Source: Bdellovibrionales bacterium GWA2_49_15 (GTDB lineage: Bacteria > Bdellovibrionota > Bacteriovoracia > Bacteriovoracales > Bacteriovoracaceae). From it: a stretch of DNA of 64,000 bases. The DNA lies in NCBI GenBank assembly GCA_001769855.1, contig MEPP01000004.1, positions 49,425 through 113,424 on the forward strand. Direction: 5' to 3'. How positions within the stretch are numbered: position 1 is the stretch's first letter; the number at the start of each line of letters is the position of its first letter. Shown piece after piece: positions 16,724 through 25,925 of this stretch. Under the pieces are notes generated by a model. It saw only the letters and a list, made by a program, of their open reading frames with translations, did not search any database and was not told the origin of the DNA. Position numbers and translations under genes: made by a program.

Positions 16724-17986
16724 ATGAACTTTTTGTTTGAAAGTCCATTGTTTCAGGACGCCTTTGAAACTCTGACGTCTGCAGCCACTACCATGAATCT
16801 CGATCCAAATATCTTGGAGCGCCTTAAGTATCCAAAGCGCGCCTTGACTGTCTCTGTGCCCGTCCGCCTCGATGACGGCACGATTAAAACCTTTTTAGGT
16901 TTCCGGGTTCAGCACAATATGACGATCGGCCCCGGTAAAGGTGGTATTCGCTTCCATCCGAAATGTGATCTTTCCGAAACAGCGGCTTTGGCCATGCTGA
17001 TGACTTTTAAATGCGCCCTGGTTGGCATTCCCTACGGTGGTGCAAAAGGTGGCGTGCAAGTTGATCCCAATGAACTTTCGAGACAGGAGCTTCAAGCGCT
17101 GACTCGTCGTTATGCCACAGAGATTAATATGATTGTCGGACCGAACATCGATATCCCTGCGCCCGACATCGGTACCGATGGACAGACGATGGCTTGGTTT
17201 ATGGATACCTATTCTCAGTTGAAAGGTTACACCGTACAGAGTGTTGTGACAGGAAAGCCCGTTAGTATTGGTGGCTCTCTTGGTCGTGCTGAATCCACTG
17301 GCAAAGGCGTGGTTTTTTGCATTCAGTTTGCGGCCGAAAAACTCGGAATGAAGCTTGGTTCAAATACCACTGTGGCCATCCATGGTTTTGGTAAAGTTGG
17401 ACAACCTGCGGCCGACGATCTCGTGGCGCTTGGTGCTAAAGTTGTTGCGGTCTCTGATGTGACTGGCGGCATTTATAACGCCAAAGGTTTGAATATTAAG
17501 AGTGTCAATGAGTGGGTACAAAAAAACAAATTTTTGAAGGGATACCCTGAAGCTGAAAGCATTTCCAATGAGCAACTTTTTGCGTTGGATGTAGATGTGT
17601 TGGTTCCCGCTGCAATTGATGGCGTTATCACCAAAGACAACGCCCATACAGTCAAGGCCCGTATTATCGCTGAAGGGGCCAACGGTCCGCTCACCAAAGA
17701 AGCAATCCAGATTGTCACTAAGAAAGGTGCATTTTTGATTCCTGATATTTTATGTAATGCTGGTGGTGTTATTGTTTCGTATTTCGAATGGGTCCAAGGT
17801 CTACAGAGCTTCTTCTGGGATCTTGAGGAAGTTAATAAGCGTCTTTACCGCATTCTGCGCCAGTCCTTTGATAAGGTTTGTGCCGTTCAGGAGCAGTATC
17901 GTTGCGATATGAAACAGGCGGCCTTCATTACTGCGGTTAAGCGTCTTGAGACAGCGATGAAACTACGAGGCCTTTTCCCATCGTGA
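16724..17986 (+). CDS. Glutamate dehydrogenase (Glu/Leu/Phe/Val dehydrogenase family)
   Basis: 420 residues from ATG 16724 with GGGAG five bases upstream. It interconverts glutamate and 2-oxoglutarate plus ammonia. The substrate site shows GPGKGGIRFHP and IPYGGAKGGVQVDP with the catalytic Lys; GPNIDIPAPDIGT and the Rossmann motif VAIHGFGKVGQ follow. Length and motifs fit the short hexameric catabolic/NAD-type GDH rather than leucine dehydrogenase. The coenzyme cannot be told with certainty. Its TGA stop overlaps the next gene's GTG start. Confidence 0.92.
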   Translation: MNFLFESPLFQDAFETLTSAATTMNLDPNILERLKYPKRALTVSVPVRLDDGTIKTFLGFRVQHNMTIGPGKGGIRFHPKCDLSETAALAMLMTFKCALVGIPYGGAKGGVQVDPNELSRQELQALTRRYATEINMIVGPNIDIPAPDIGTDGQTMAWFMDTYSQLKGYTVQSVVTGKPVSIGGSLGRAESTGKGVVFCIQFAAEKLGMKLGSNTTVAIHGFGKVGQPAADDLVALGAKVVAVSDVTGGIYNAKGLNIKSVNEWVQKNKFLKGYPEAESISNEQLFALDVDVLVPAAIDGVITKDNAHTVKARIIAEGANGPLTKEAIQIVTKKGAFLIPDILCNAGGVIVSYFEWVQGLQSFFWDLEEVNKRLYRILRQSFDKVCAVQEQYRCDMKQAAFITAVKRLETAMKLRGLFPS

Positions 17987-18486
17987 TCTGGTTTTTTGTA
18001 GTTTTTGTTTATTTTTCTAAAACAATGGCTGCCGAGGTCGGTTTGGTTCAGTACCAGGCCATTAAACCTCGGCAGTTTTATTATTCCTTTGCAGAATCTT
18101 GTAAGGTCCAACGGCTGCGTGAAGTTCCTCTGATTACCGCCCATTCACTTTTTCAAATCGATTGCATGGGAAAGCTCGTTGATGCGCAAGCCGTTTGCCT
18201 GAAAAAAGGGGAAGAGCTGGAAGAACGCTTGAAGCTCTTGCGCGCATTTGTGCGGGCCGAGAAAAAAGATGTGGTGTGCGAGTACGGTGAGGGCGCGGAG
18301 CTGAATCTTGTTTGCCAAGGAAGCTATTTGCCTTTATGCAAAGATCCAAAAAAATCATGTCTGGAACTCAAAGCTAAATATTCGGCAGAGGTTCCCCTTT
18401 GGAAGGCCACCGTCAGTGAAAAAACCAGGTCCAGTGCACCCGAACTCAACTGTTATTTTTCGGTGACCGAAAATCTGGTGAAGTGA
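17983..18486 (+). CDS. Small secreted cysteine-containing protein
   Basis: 167 residues, starting at a GTG that overlaps the dehydrogenase stop (GTGA). The first 17 residues (MIWFFVVFVYFSKTMAA) form a short signal peptide. The mature protein has about nine cysteines in pairs (ESCKVQ, QIDCMG, AVCLKK, VVCEYG, LVCQGS, LCKDPKKSCLE), implying disulfides and export. No family is recognised. Its tie to GDH is positional only. Confidence 0.55.
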   Translation: MIWFFVVFVYFSKTMAAEVGLVQYQAIKPRQFYYSFAESCKVQRLREVPLITAHSLFQIDCMGKLVDAQAVCLKKGEELEERLKLLRAFVRAEKKDVVCEYGEGAELNLVCQGSYLPLCKDPKKSCLELKAKYSAEVPLWKATVSEKTRSSAPELNCYFSVTENLVK

Positions 18487-18589
18487 TTAACCTGAGCCTT
18501 TTTCAAAAGACTTCAATTTCATCAAGATAGCTCGATACAAAAGCCAGCATCCTTGCATAGAGGTCGGCACAACATGCGAGGGTGAAAAC

Positions 18590-19150
18590 ATGAATGGTAA
18601 AATGTATGGTCTGACTGAGTATAAGGGGCAATACCAAATCGTCGATATTTTTGCTTATGCGACTCAAGGATTGCCGGGAATTGAAATTATTGGGGCCGGA
18701 AAGTTGGCCCGTTCCCTCAAAGAAAAAGTAATCTATTTTACCCGCTGGCATGGGGTTAAATTACCCATGCGCCGTTACATTGTCTGCCTCGATGGGACAG
18801 AACTCTTGCCCGAGAGAGTGTCTTATATTTACCTGGAGTTACCTTTTCTTCTCATCTTATGGTACCTGGCGGGAGTGCTGCCTATTCAAAGCATGGATGA
18901 CTGTTTGGCCTTCGGAAAACTTTCCAGTGATGGAGGAGTGTGTCTGCCAAATGATCTCCGCCCTATCCACTCGCTCTTAGAATCTTTTTGTACCGCAACC
19001 GGGGAGGAGGTAAAAACCTTTCTTGATAAGGATACCGATGATTGGCCAGGCCCCATTCTTCCTCTCGGAGATATCCTCAATACGAAACTCAATATAAAAA
19101 AAATGGGAGTCAGGTCGGAGTTGGCGACAGTTCTTCCCTTAAATGGATAG
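18590..19150 (+). CDS. Stand-alone ComM/YifB N-terminal (ChlI-like) domain protein
   Basis: 186 residues with GAGGGTG upstream of ATG 18590. Residues 1-115 follow the N-terminal domain of ComM/YifB Mg-chelatase-like proteins: VDIFAYATQGLPGIEIIGAG corresponds to the VEVxxxxGLPxFxIVGL block, then KEKV, RRYIVCLDG and LELPFLLILWYLAGVLP for the SFDLPIALGLLAASG block. The AAA+ domain and the rest of the roughly 500-residue family protein are missing, and the C-terminus is unrelated. It may be a remnant or an adaptor. Its 3' end overlaps pfkA by 12 bp. Confidence 0.6.
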   Translation: MNGKMYGLTEYKGQYQIVDIFAYATQGLPGIEIIGAGKLARSLKEKVIYFTRWHGVKLPMRRYIVCLDGTELLPERVSYIYLELPFLLILWYLAGVLPIQSMDDCLAFGKLSSDGGVCLPNDLRPIHSLLESFCTATGEEVKTFLDKDTDDWPGPILPLGDILNTKLNIKKMGVRSELATVLPLNG

Positions 19151-20122
19151 GAGACGGACCAGCTCAAGCTCGGTTTTATCGAAGCCAAGTTTGTCCTGAA
19201 CACATTCGATAAAGGGGGCCGTGGTGACATGTCCGTCGCGGTATACGGTGACCAGCGGAAAGTTCCCATCCAGCAGCGACTTGACCGCCAGGTATCCCAT
19301 TCTCGAGGCGATGAAACGATCCATGTGCGAAGGGGCTCCGCCGCGTTGAATGTGACCTAAAATGCACACGTGGGCGTCAATTTTGAAGGCCTGTTGCAAT
19401 GTCGTTTGTACCTGGTAAGCGAGCCCTGGTTTGTCTCCTTCTGTGACGATGATGATGGAAGAGTTTTTCCCGCGTGCCATGCCGCGCTTGATATGTTCGG
19501 CAATTTTTTCGTATTGAATTTCTTGTTTGGAGAAGACGATGTTTTCGGCGCCGGTACACACTGCCACATGAACGGCAATGGCCGGACTGTTGCGTCCCAT
19601 AACTTCCACCAAAAAAGTTCTATCATGAGATGAAGCCGTGTCGCGAATACGGTCGACCGCTTCGATGGCGACCTGAACGGCTGTATCAAAACCAATTGTA
19701 TATTCAGTGCCGCTAATATCATTATCGATTGTTCCAGGGATTCCGGCGATGGGAATGCCGTGCTCTTCATAAAACTTCATGGCACCTTTAAAGGAACCAT
19801 TTCCTCCAATTACGATGAGAGAGTCTATATTATGCTCTCTCAAGTTTGCCGCTGCTTTTGCCCGGCCCTCGGCGGTCATAAAATCTTTGGAGCGAGATGT
19901 CTGGAGAATGGTCCCACCTCTTTGAATAATATTACCAACGGAGGAAACATCCAGAGGCCTGATCTGGTTGTCGATTAATCCTTGATAGCCCCGTTGGATA
20001 CCAAAAGCATTAAGTCCTAAACCAATAGCAGTTCGGACAATGGCGCGAATGGCACAATTCATTCCTGGACTGTCACCACCGGAACAAAGTATTCCGACGG
20101 ATTTAATAGATGTTTGCCCCAT
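19139..20122 (-). CDS. pfkA: 6-phosphofructokinase
   Basis: 327 residues; phosphorylates fructose 6-phosphate in glycolysis. Motifs: SGGDSPGMN (14-22), GIPGTIDNDI with the catalytic Asp, VEVMGR, and GHIQRGGAPSHMDR. Gly at the ATP/PPi-determining positions (GNGS and PGTIDND rather than GDD and PKTIDND) argues for ATP. The motif normally GGDGS reads GGNGS, so the Asp that helps bind Mg-ATP (Asp103 in E. coli) is Asn108. AGGGAG precedes ATG 20122. It follows gpmI by 21 bases, forming a two-gene glycolysis operon. Confidence 0.92.
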   Translation of the reverse strand: MGQTSIKSVGILCSGGDSPGMNCAIRAIVRTAIGLGLNAFGIQRGYQGLIDNQIRPLDVSSVGNIIQRGGTILQTSRSKDFMTAEGRAKAAANLREHNIDSLIVIGGNGSFKGAMKFYEEHGIPIAGIPGTIDNDISGTEYTIGFDTAVQVAIEAVDRIRDTASSHDRTFLVEVMGRNSPAIAVHVAVCTGAENIVFSKQEIQYEKIAEHIKRGMARGKNSSIIIVTEGDKPGLAYQVQTTLQQAFKIDAHVCILGHIQRGGAPSHMDRFIASRMGYLAVKSLLDGNFPLVTVYRDGHVTTAPFIECVQDKLGFDKTELELVRLLSI

Positions 20123-20143
20123 ACTTCATCTCCCTAAAAAAAA

Positions 20144-21691
20144 TCATTCAAAAATTGATTTACCTACAAAATTTGCCGGACAATCCAGGCCCATAGCATT
20201 AAGAATTGTGGGTGCCACATCCATGAGGGCCGGCGCTGTTTTAACCACCAATTTTTTATCTCGAAGCCGTTCATCAATAACAATAAAGGGAACTTGTGAG
20301 TTAGTGTGACTAGTATGAGGCCGGCCATCTTCATAAACCATCTGATCGGCATTCCCGTGATCGGCGGTTAATAAGATGGTATATCCAGATTTGTCAGCGG
20401 CTTCTTTGAGCCGTTTCAGGCAAAGATCTACACTTTCCACGGCCTTGATTGCGGCAGGGTAATTTCCAGTGTGTCCGACCATGTCGGCATTGGCGTAATT
20501 AACCAAAATAAAATTATACTGGGAAGTTTCTATCGCTTGGACAATTCGATCCGTAACCAGGAAGGCGCTCATCTCTGGCTTTTGATCATAGGTCTGAATT
20601 TCTCTGGGGGAGGGAATCAGCACATGCTCTTCTCCCGGATAGGTATTTTTTTTCCCACCGTTAAAAAAATAGGTAACGTGGGCATATTTCTCGGTCTCGG
20701 CAATTTTAAATTGCTTCTGACCGAGTTCTGAAAGATATTGCGAGAGAGTTCCAGGAACATTTTCTTTATCAAAGAGAATGGGGAGCTTCTCTTCATCGGG
20801 AATGTACGGTGTCATGCAAAGATAAAATGAAGGGCGCACGGTAATTGTAAATTCTTTGAACTGCTTCCAGTTGAAGGCCAGTGCCAGCTCGATGGCCCGA
20901 TCAGGTCGAAAATTCATAGAGAATAGAGCGTCTCCCGTGCCCATGGCATAATCAGGGTGAAAAAGCACTGGAGTGATAAACTCGTCATAGATTTTTTTTT
21001 GGTATTGGCCTTGAAGGTAGAGGTGGGGTGCGATATTTTCAATGGCCCCTTGGCCTGTCCAGGTATCATAACAGAGTTTGATTTTCTCCCATCGACGATC
21101 GCGATCCATCCCAATGCTTCGCCCCTGGATTGAGGCAAAGGTAAAACCGGGAACCGAGAGCAGATCATGGATATATTTTTCTCCGCAGTCAGAAGCCGTG
21201 TCGCGACCATCCATAAAGGCATGGAAGAAGATAGAGAGATCTTTCTCTTGAGATAAAATTTTAATGATCTCTTTAAAATGGCGAATATGAGAATGAACGC
21301 ATCCGTCACTGAGCAGGCCAAACAGATGAATGCGTTTTGTATTTTGTCTCGCTGTCGTGATGAGATTTTTGAGTTCGGGCATCTGTGCCAGAGTGTTGCT
21401 GGCGATCGCCTCATCAATTCGGACAAGATCCTGGCGTACCGGTCGACCGGCACCCAAATTAATATGCCCAACCTCTGAATTACCGGCCACGCCCTTGGGG
21501 AGACCGACCGCCTCGCCACCGGGTTCAATCAGCGTGTTGGGAAAGTGACTCATAAAATCGTCAAAGGTCGGTTTGTGTGCATGCAAAACAGCATTATGCA
21601 AATCTTTAGAATTGATACCGAAGCCATCGAGGATACATAAGATAATTTTTTTATTGAGACTTTTAAGCGTTTGCGCCACAATGTTGCCCAT
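20144..21691 (-). CDS. gpmI: 2,3-bisphosphoglycerate-independent phosphoglycerate mutase
   Basis: 515 residues, full family length. It interconverts 3- and 2-phosphoglycerate using two metal ions. The first metal Asp is in ILDGFG (Asp22) and the phospho-serine is Ser72 in GNSEVGHINLGAGR. DGRDT and a second metal site with ADHGNAD are also present. It is the first gene of an operon with pfkA. The start lies close to a divergent gene, with a TATAGT box at 21717-21722. Confidence 0.96.
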   Translation of the reverse strand: MGNIVAQTLKSLNKKIILCILDGFGINSKDLHNAVLHAHKPTFDDFMSHFPNTLIEPGGEAVGLPKGVAGNSEVGHINLGAGRPVRQDLVRIDEAIASNTLAQMPELKNLITTARQNTKRIHLFGLLSDGCVHSHIRHFKEIIKILSQEKDLSIFFHAFMDGRDTASDCGEKYIHDLLSVPGFTFASIQGRSIGMDRDRRWEKIKLCYDTWTGQGAIENIAPHLYLQGQYQKKIYDEFITPVLFHPDYAMGTGDALFSMNFRPDRAIELALAFNWKQFKEFTITVRPSFYLCMTPYIPDEEKLPILFDKENVPGTLSQYLSELGQKQFKIAETEKYAHVTYFFNGGKKNTYPGEEHVLIPSPREIQTYDQKPEMSAFLVTDRIVQAIETSQYNFILVNYANADMVGHTGNYPAAIKAVESVDLCLKRLKEAADKSGYTILLTADHGNADQMVYEDGRPHTSHTNSQVPFIVIDERLRDKKLVVKTAPALMDVAPTILNAMGLDCPANFVGKSIFE

Positions 21692-21716
21692 GGTAATTTA
21701 TTAATCTAGCAACACC

Positions 21717-21725
21717 ACTATAGCA
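21717..21725 (-). promoter_or_regulatory. Possible extended -10 promoter of gpmI-pfkA
   Basis: The minus strand shows TGC then TATAGT (21725-21717), an extended -10 element 25 bases before the gpmI start. No good -35 is visible, as allowed for extended -10 promoters. Confidence 0.35.
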
Positions 21726-21735
21726 AAGTCACTCC

Positions 21736-23283
21736 ATGCATTCTCTAAAAATTTTTTTGGCCGATCCAATTTTTATGCGGTTTTTACGCCGTTGGGCGGG
21801 AATGGCCCTATGCATTCACCTTGCCACCTGTTTTTTTAGCGTGGGTTTTCATCAACACGATGAACATTTTCAAATTGTTGAGTTCATTAATTTGAAATTG
21901 GGCGGAACTTCCGAAGCGAATCTCCCGTGGGAATTTCAGACCCGTATGCGTCCTTGGTTTCAGCCATTTTCTTTGTATGTGGTGGCATGGCCCCTTAAGC
22001 AGCTTGGAATTAGCAATACCTATGTGTTAACCACGCTCTTCAGAATGTTTTCGGCCGTGCTAGGATGGACCAGTCTATTGGCCACCATCTTCATGGGTCT
22101 AGTCCTCATCCAAAAAAATAAACAGCTTCAAAGTGAGTATCTGCTTCGTGCTCAGTGGTTAGTGCGTATCCTGACCTTGTGTTGGTTTTTGCCCTATCTC
22201 CACGCCAGGGCCTCCGCCGACAATTGGGGCGCGGCCTTCTTAATCTTGGGCATCGCCACGCTATCTCTGTACGGCCCATTAGTGAAAGCAGTTCCCGGTG
22301 TCATGGTGGGGTGGCTTTTTGGACTGGCCATTGAATGTCGTTTTCAGGCCGTGGTTTCGGCCGGAGCTGTCGTCCTATGGATGATCTTTTCCCTGTGGAA
22401 AGAAAAAAAGCAGATGGTGGAAATAGCAAAGGCCGTATCCTTTGTCTTGATAGGGCTGATTTTGGCCAAAATTCTCGGCATTGCTCTTGATACCTGGGGG
22501 TATGGAAATTTTACGATCAGCCAGTGGAACTATTTGGTTGAAGATTTCAAGGCGCATATCCAGGACACCATTCTCCCGTCTCCTTGGTGGGATTATTTTC
22601 GACTTACTCTCACCCGTGGTATTCCGCCCTTGAGTATCTTTTTTATTTTAGGTGTTGTGGCCTTTTGGTGGAAAAACCCCAAAAATATTTTGACCTGGGC
22701 CACGCTTTCTTTCTTTCTTGTTCATACCGCAATTGCCCACAAGGAGTTGCGCTATCTCTATCCCATTTTGTGCCTGGCCCCCCTGATGGCCTACATCGCC
22801 TGGTGTGACTTCGTCCAGACTCGTAACTGGACTCGCAGGGCCTGGTGGCGGCCGGTGACCAGTGCGTTATGGGGTCTCAATCTCGTCTTGTTAGTGATTT
22901 CATCAGTTAAGCCGTCTAACTTTGCCGTGACTTTTTATCACTATATGGAAAATCGCATGTCGCAGCCGGACGCGCCTAAAATCCTTTATCATCTGGGGGA
23001 AAATCCCTACATCATGGTGGGGCATCCTCTGCGCTTTTATTGGCCTCAGGAGCTTGAAACGCGCGAACTCGTCGATTTTCGTGCCTTTGAAGCAATGCCG
23101 GCGAGTGAATCTTTTTATCTTTTTACTCGAACAGGGGCCGATTTCTGGGCCGTCAAAAATTCCAAGAGGCAGTGCCAGCTTCAGTTTCTAAGCTATCCCG
23201 AATTCGTTTTACAGTTTAATTATACCCAGTGGGTTGAACGTAGCCGCGTTTGGTCCCTCTTCCATTGCGTGTCTAATAAATAG
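21736..23283 (+). CDS. GT22-like (Alg9/PIG-B type) membrane glycosyltransferase
   Basis: 515 residues with about ten membrane segments. After the first helix comes GFHQHDEHFQIVEFINLKLG and then LPWEFQTRMRPWFQP, the pattern of Alg9/PIG-B mannosyltransferases (acidic HxDE loop followed by W-E-x..RS/RP). It probably transfers a sugar from a lipid-linked donor on the outer face of the inner membrane. The later HKELRYLYPI fits the family H-K-E-x-R-F motif very well. Acceptor and sugar unknown. The gene is alone and divergent from gpmI. Confidence 0.75.
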   Translation: MHSLKIFLADPIFMRFLRRWAGMALCIHLATCFFSVGFHQHDEHFQIVEFINLKLGGTSEANLPWEFQTRMRPWFQPFSLYVVAWPLKQLGISNTYVLTTLFRMFSAVLGWTSLLATIFMGLVLIQKNKQLQSEYLLRAQWLVRILTLCWFLPYLHARASADNWGAAFLILGIATLSLYGPLVKAVPGVMVGWLFGLAIECRFQAVVSAGAVVLWMIFSLWKEKKQMVEIAKAVSFVLIGLILAKILGIALDTWGYGNFTISQWNYLVEDFKAHIQDTILPSPWWDYFRLTLTRGIPPLSIFFILGVVAFWWKNPKNILTWATLSFFLVHTAIAHKELRYLYPILCLAPLMAYIAWCDFVQTRNWTRRAWWRPVTSALWGLNLVLLVISSVKPSNFAVTFYHYMENRMSQPDAPKILYHLGENPYIMVGHPLRFYWPQELETRELVDFRAFEAMPASESFYLFTRTGADFWAVKNSKRQCQLQFLSYPEFVLQFNYTQWVERSRVWSLFHCVSNK

Positions 23284-23422
23284 ACGGCCGTTTCGAGGAT
23301 TGTCTAAATCTCTCCCATTACGCAAGCTAACCCCCAGAAATTAAGGTTCCGACGCTCTGGCATGAGAACTGCATAGAATCAGTCAACTTGATTAAGATGA
23401 CGTTTTTATGAGGAGGCATTCT

Positions 23423-24049
23423 ATGGGTAATATTAATTTTAAGCACTTAATTGGCTTATTGGTGGTTTGTGCCCTTTTAAGCGCTTGCGGGAAAGACAAT
23501 AAGAAGGAAACAGCTGCAGCAACACCAGTTCCCTGTAACCCCTATTATTCGAGCTTAAATCCGAGCGGTACACCTTGTGTTGTAGGAACAACAACCTACA
23601 CTCCGACGACCTCTCCGACTTTCGGTGACTTTGAAAGTTTTCGAACAGCGGTTAGAAATGGTCAATTTGTTCCCGTTTCCGGTTTTCACGAAATTTATAA
23701 GTATGGCAGTTGCGGGACAAGTACTGACTCATGGTTCATCTTTACTTGGGGAACTTCCTCTTGCTCGGCCAGCTTCACGGTTGACTATATGGGCACGACC
23801 GTAACTGGCAGTACCTATGGTTCTAACGAGGCCGCGATCAAAGCCAAATTAGTCGAGATTGTGAACGCAGCCTCGGGTGCCGCTAACACAGTCCAGATAA
23901 TCTCAAATCAGCGAGTTCGTTTCGTGAGTGGAAGCTATATCTATGAATATCACTTGGGCTATCCGGCCGTCGCCAACCCTGTGAGTCGTTCTTCCCTAAA
24001 CGGTTCTTCACGCTATGACTTATACAGCGTGCAATCTTTCGGAATGTAG
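23423..24049 (+). CDS. Lipoprotein of unknown function
   Basis: 208 residues from ATG 23423, which has a perfect AGGAGG six bases upstream; an earlier in-frame ATG at 23408 includes that site and is unlikely. The signal peptide ends in lipobox LLSAC with acylated Cys22. After a Thr/Ser/Pro-rich linker comes a globular part with several Cys and aromatic residues (YKYGSCGTSTDSW, TWGTSSCSASF). No family recognised. It is followed by a strong terminator, so it is likely a single-gene unit. Confidence 0.65.
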   Translation: MGNINFKHLIGLLVVCALLSACGKDNKKETAAATPVPCNPYYSSLNPSGTPCVVGTTTYTPTTSPTFGDFESFRTAVRNGQFVPVSGFHEIYKYGSCGTSTDSWFIFTWGTSSCSASFTVDYMGTTVTGSTYGSNEAAIKAKLVEIVNAASGAANTVQIISNQRVRFVSGSYIYEYHLGYPAVANPVSRSSLNGSSRYDLYSVQSFGM

Positions 24050-24076
24050 TCGAGCAAAATTCACTGCTAAAATAAT

Positions 24077-24110
24077 AAAAAGGGCGGAGCAAATCCGCCC
24101 TTTTTATTTT
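24077..24110. terminator. Strong Rho-independent terminator
   Basis: A 12-bp perfect stem (24077-24088 with 24094-24105) with a five-base loop, flanked by A and T runs, follows the lipoprotein stop by 27 bases. It works in principle in both directions. Confidence 0.9.
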
Positions 24111-24157
24111 ATAATAGGGCCATTCACCAACCAGGCAGTAGCTGCCAAGGAGTCATT

Positions 24158-25885
24158 GTGGCCCAATATCAAACTGACATGCGCGATCTTCACTTTAATT
24201 TATTTGAAGTTAATCGGGTGCAGGAAACCCTGCCGGGCGTGCAGGAAGACGATCTGAAAGTTATTTTGAATGAGTACGACAAGTTCGTGGCGAACGAAAT
24301 TTTTCCCACTCGTCGTTTAGCGGATGAGGAAGGCGTGAAGCTGGTAAACGGAAAGGTGGTTGTGCCGGCCTGCTATTTACCGGTCAAACAGAAATTTTAT
24401 GAAAATGGTTGGTTTGGATTGGGAATGCCGGAAGCTATTGGCGGGATGCCGGCACCTCATGCCATTCACCTGGCCACCAGTAGCCTTGCGGCGGGTGCCA
24501 ATGTGGCCTTCGATATGTTTACCGGTCTGACTCGGGCGGCCCTAAATGTCATTTTGGCGGTTGGTTCTGAGGAGCAGAAAAATGTTTACTGTGAAAAAAT
24601 TATGGCCGGTGAATGGGGCGGCACCATGTGTCTGACAGAAGCCGGTGCCGGCAGTGACGTCGGTGCGGTGGCCACCGTGGCGACCTCGATCGGAAACGGG
24701 AAATATAAAATTAAAGGGACAAAAATTTTTATCAGCGCCGGAGAGAGTGAACTCTTCAACAACAACATCCATCTAGTTTTGGCCCGTACACCAAGTGCTC
24801 CTCCCGGAACAAAAGGCTTATCGCTGTTCATCGTCCCAAGATTTAAAATCAACAGCGATGGCTCACTGGCCGGAAGTAATAATGTCCTATGCACTAAGGT
24901 TGAAGAAAAAATGGGGCTGCATGGCTCACCAACCTGCGAGCTGAATTTTGGCCTGACAGGTGAGTGTGTGGGCGAGCTGATCGGAAAAGAATGTGATGGC
25001 ATGACCAATATGTTTATCATGATGAACGAAGCGCGCCTGATGTGTGGGATGCAAGGCGAATCTCAAGCTAACCTGGCCTACATGCTGACCTTACAATATG
25101 CCCGCGAGCGTATGCAATTTGGCTCTGAGCTTTGCAAGATGCCCGATGTGAAACGGATGCTTTTGCGCATGCGTTCTTTGGCCCGCGGAATGCGTTCGCT
25201 TATTCTATATACCGCAAATCTTTTTGATTTAGCTCATCAGGGAAGGGAAGAAGCCGAATTGGAATTGGCCTTACTGACACCAATTTGTAAGGCCTGGTGT
25301 ACAGAGGAAGGTTTTAATGTTGCGGTGGAAGCCATTCAGGTACACGGAGGATACGGTTATTGTTCTGAATACGGAATTGAGCAGTTTGCGCGCGATATAA
25401 AAATTACTTCTATTTATGAGGGAACAAATGGCATTCAGGCCATGGACTTTGTTATGCGCAAGATTCTTAAAGATAAAGGCGTCGCTTTTAAAAATGTTGG
25501 CAAAAAAATTGCTACATTGCTGGCCGGGCCGGCAGCACAAGCTTGGCCCTCGGAATGTGCCCAGTTCGGAAAATGCATGACCCAAGCAAGCAAGATTTTG
25601 GAAAAATTTGGGGAGGCCGCCGCTAAAAATAAAATAGAGAACATACTTGAGCACACCTATAACTTTTTAATGTACTCAGGTAATTTAGTAGTAGGTTGGA
25701 AATTACTGGAGCATGCCACTTTGGCCCAGAAGAGTTTGGCCAGTGCTTCTGCGGAAGATAAGCTTTATTATCTTTCTAAGGTCCAAGATTTTCATTTCTT
25801 TTGCCAAAATCAGCTGTCAAAAAATGACGGTCTTTATTACGCTATGTTCAATTCAGACTTTAACGTGACCTCTGTGGAGTTTTAA
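24158..25885 (+). CDS. Acyl-CoA dehydrogenase with C-terminal extension
   Basis: 575 residues from GTG 24158, preceded by AAGGAG. A flavoenzyme of beta-oxidation. MCLTEAGAGSDVGAV binds FAD/substrate, and the C-terminal helical domain has VHGGYGYCSEYGIEQFARD with YEGTNGIQAMDF containing the likely catalytic Glu. It is longer than short- and medium-chain enzymes (about 380-400) because of an extra domain of about 150 residues at the C-terminus, as in the larger FadE-like group. Chain-length preference cannot be told. No other beta-oxidation gene is near. Confidence 0.93.
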   Translation: MAQYQTDMRDLHFNLFEVNRVQETLPGVQEDDLKVILNEYDKFVANEIFPTRRLADEEGVKLVNGKVVVPACYLPVKQKFYENGWFGLGMPEAIGGMPAPHAIHLATSSLAAGANVAFDMFTGLTRAALNVILAVGSEEQKNVYCEKIMAGEWGGTMCLTEAGAGSDVGAVATVATSIGNGKYKIKGTKIFISAGESELFNNNIHLVLARTPSAPPGTKGLSLFIVPRFKINSDGSLAGSNNVLCTKVEEKMGLHGSPTCELNFGLTGECVGELIGKECDGMTNMFIMMNEARLMCGMQGESQANLAYMLTLQYARERMQFGSELCKMPDVKRMLLRMRSLARGMRSLILYTANLFDLAHQGREEAELELALLTPICKAWCTEEGFNVAVEAIQVHGGYGYCSEYGIEQFARDIKITSIYEGTNGIQAMDFVMRKILKDKGVAFKNVGKKIATLLAGPAAQAWPSECAQFGKCMTQASKILEKFGEAAAKNKIENILEHTYNFLMYSGNLVVGWKLLEHATLAQKSLASASAEDKLYYLSKVQDFHFFCQNQLSKNDGLYYAMFNSDFNVTSVEF

Positions 25886-25925
25886 GATAATATTCATTTA
25901 ATTTGAATTTAAATTTGGCACATTA

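Noticed and set aside
20914..21528. 204-residue minus-strand frame within gpmI
   Set aside because: gpmI has the full set of catalytic motifs in the other frame; this is a shadow frame.
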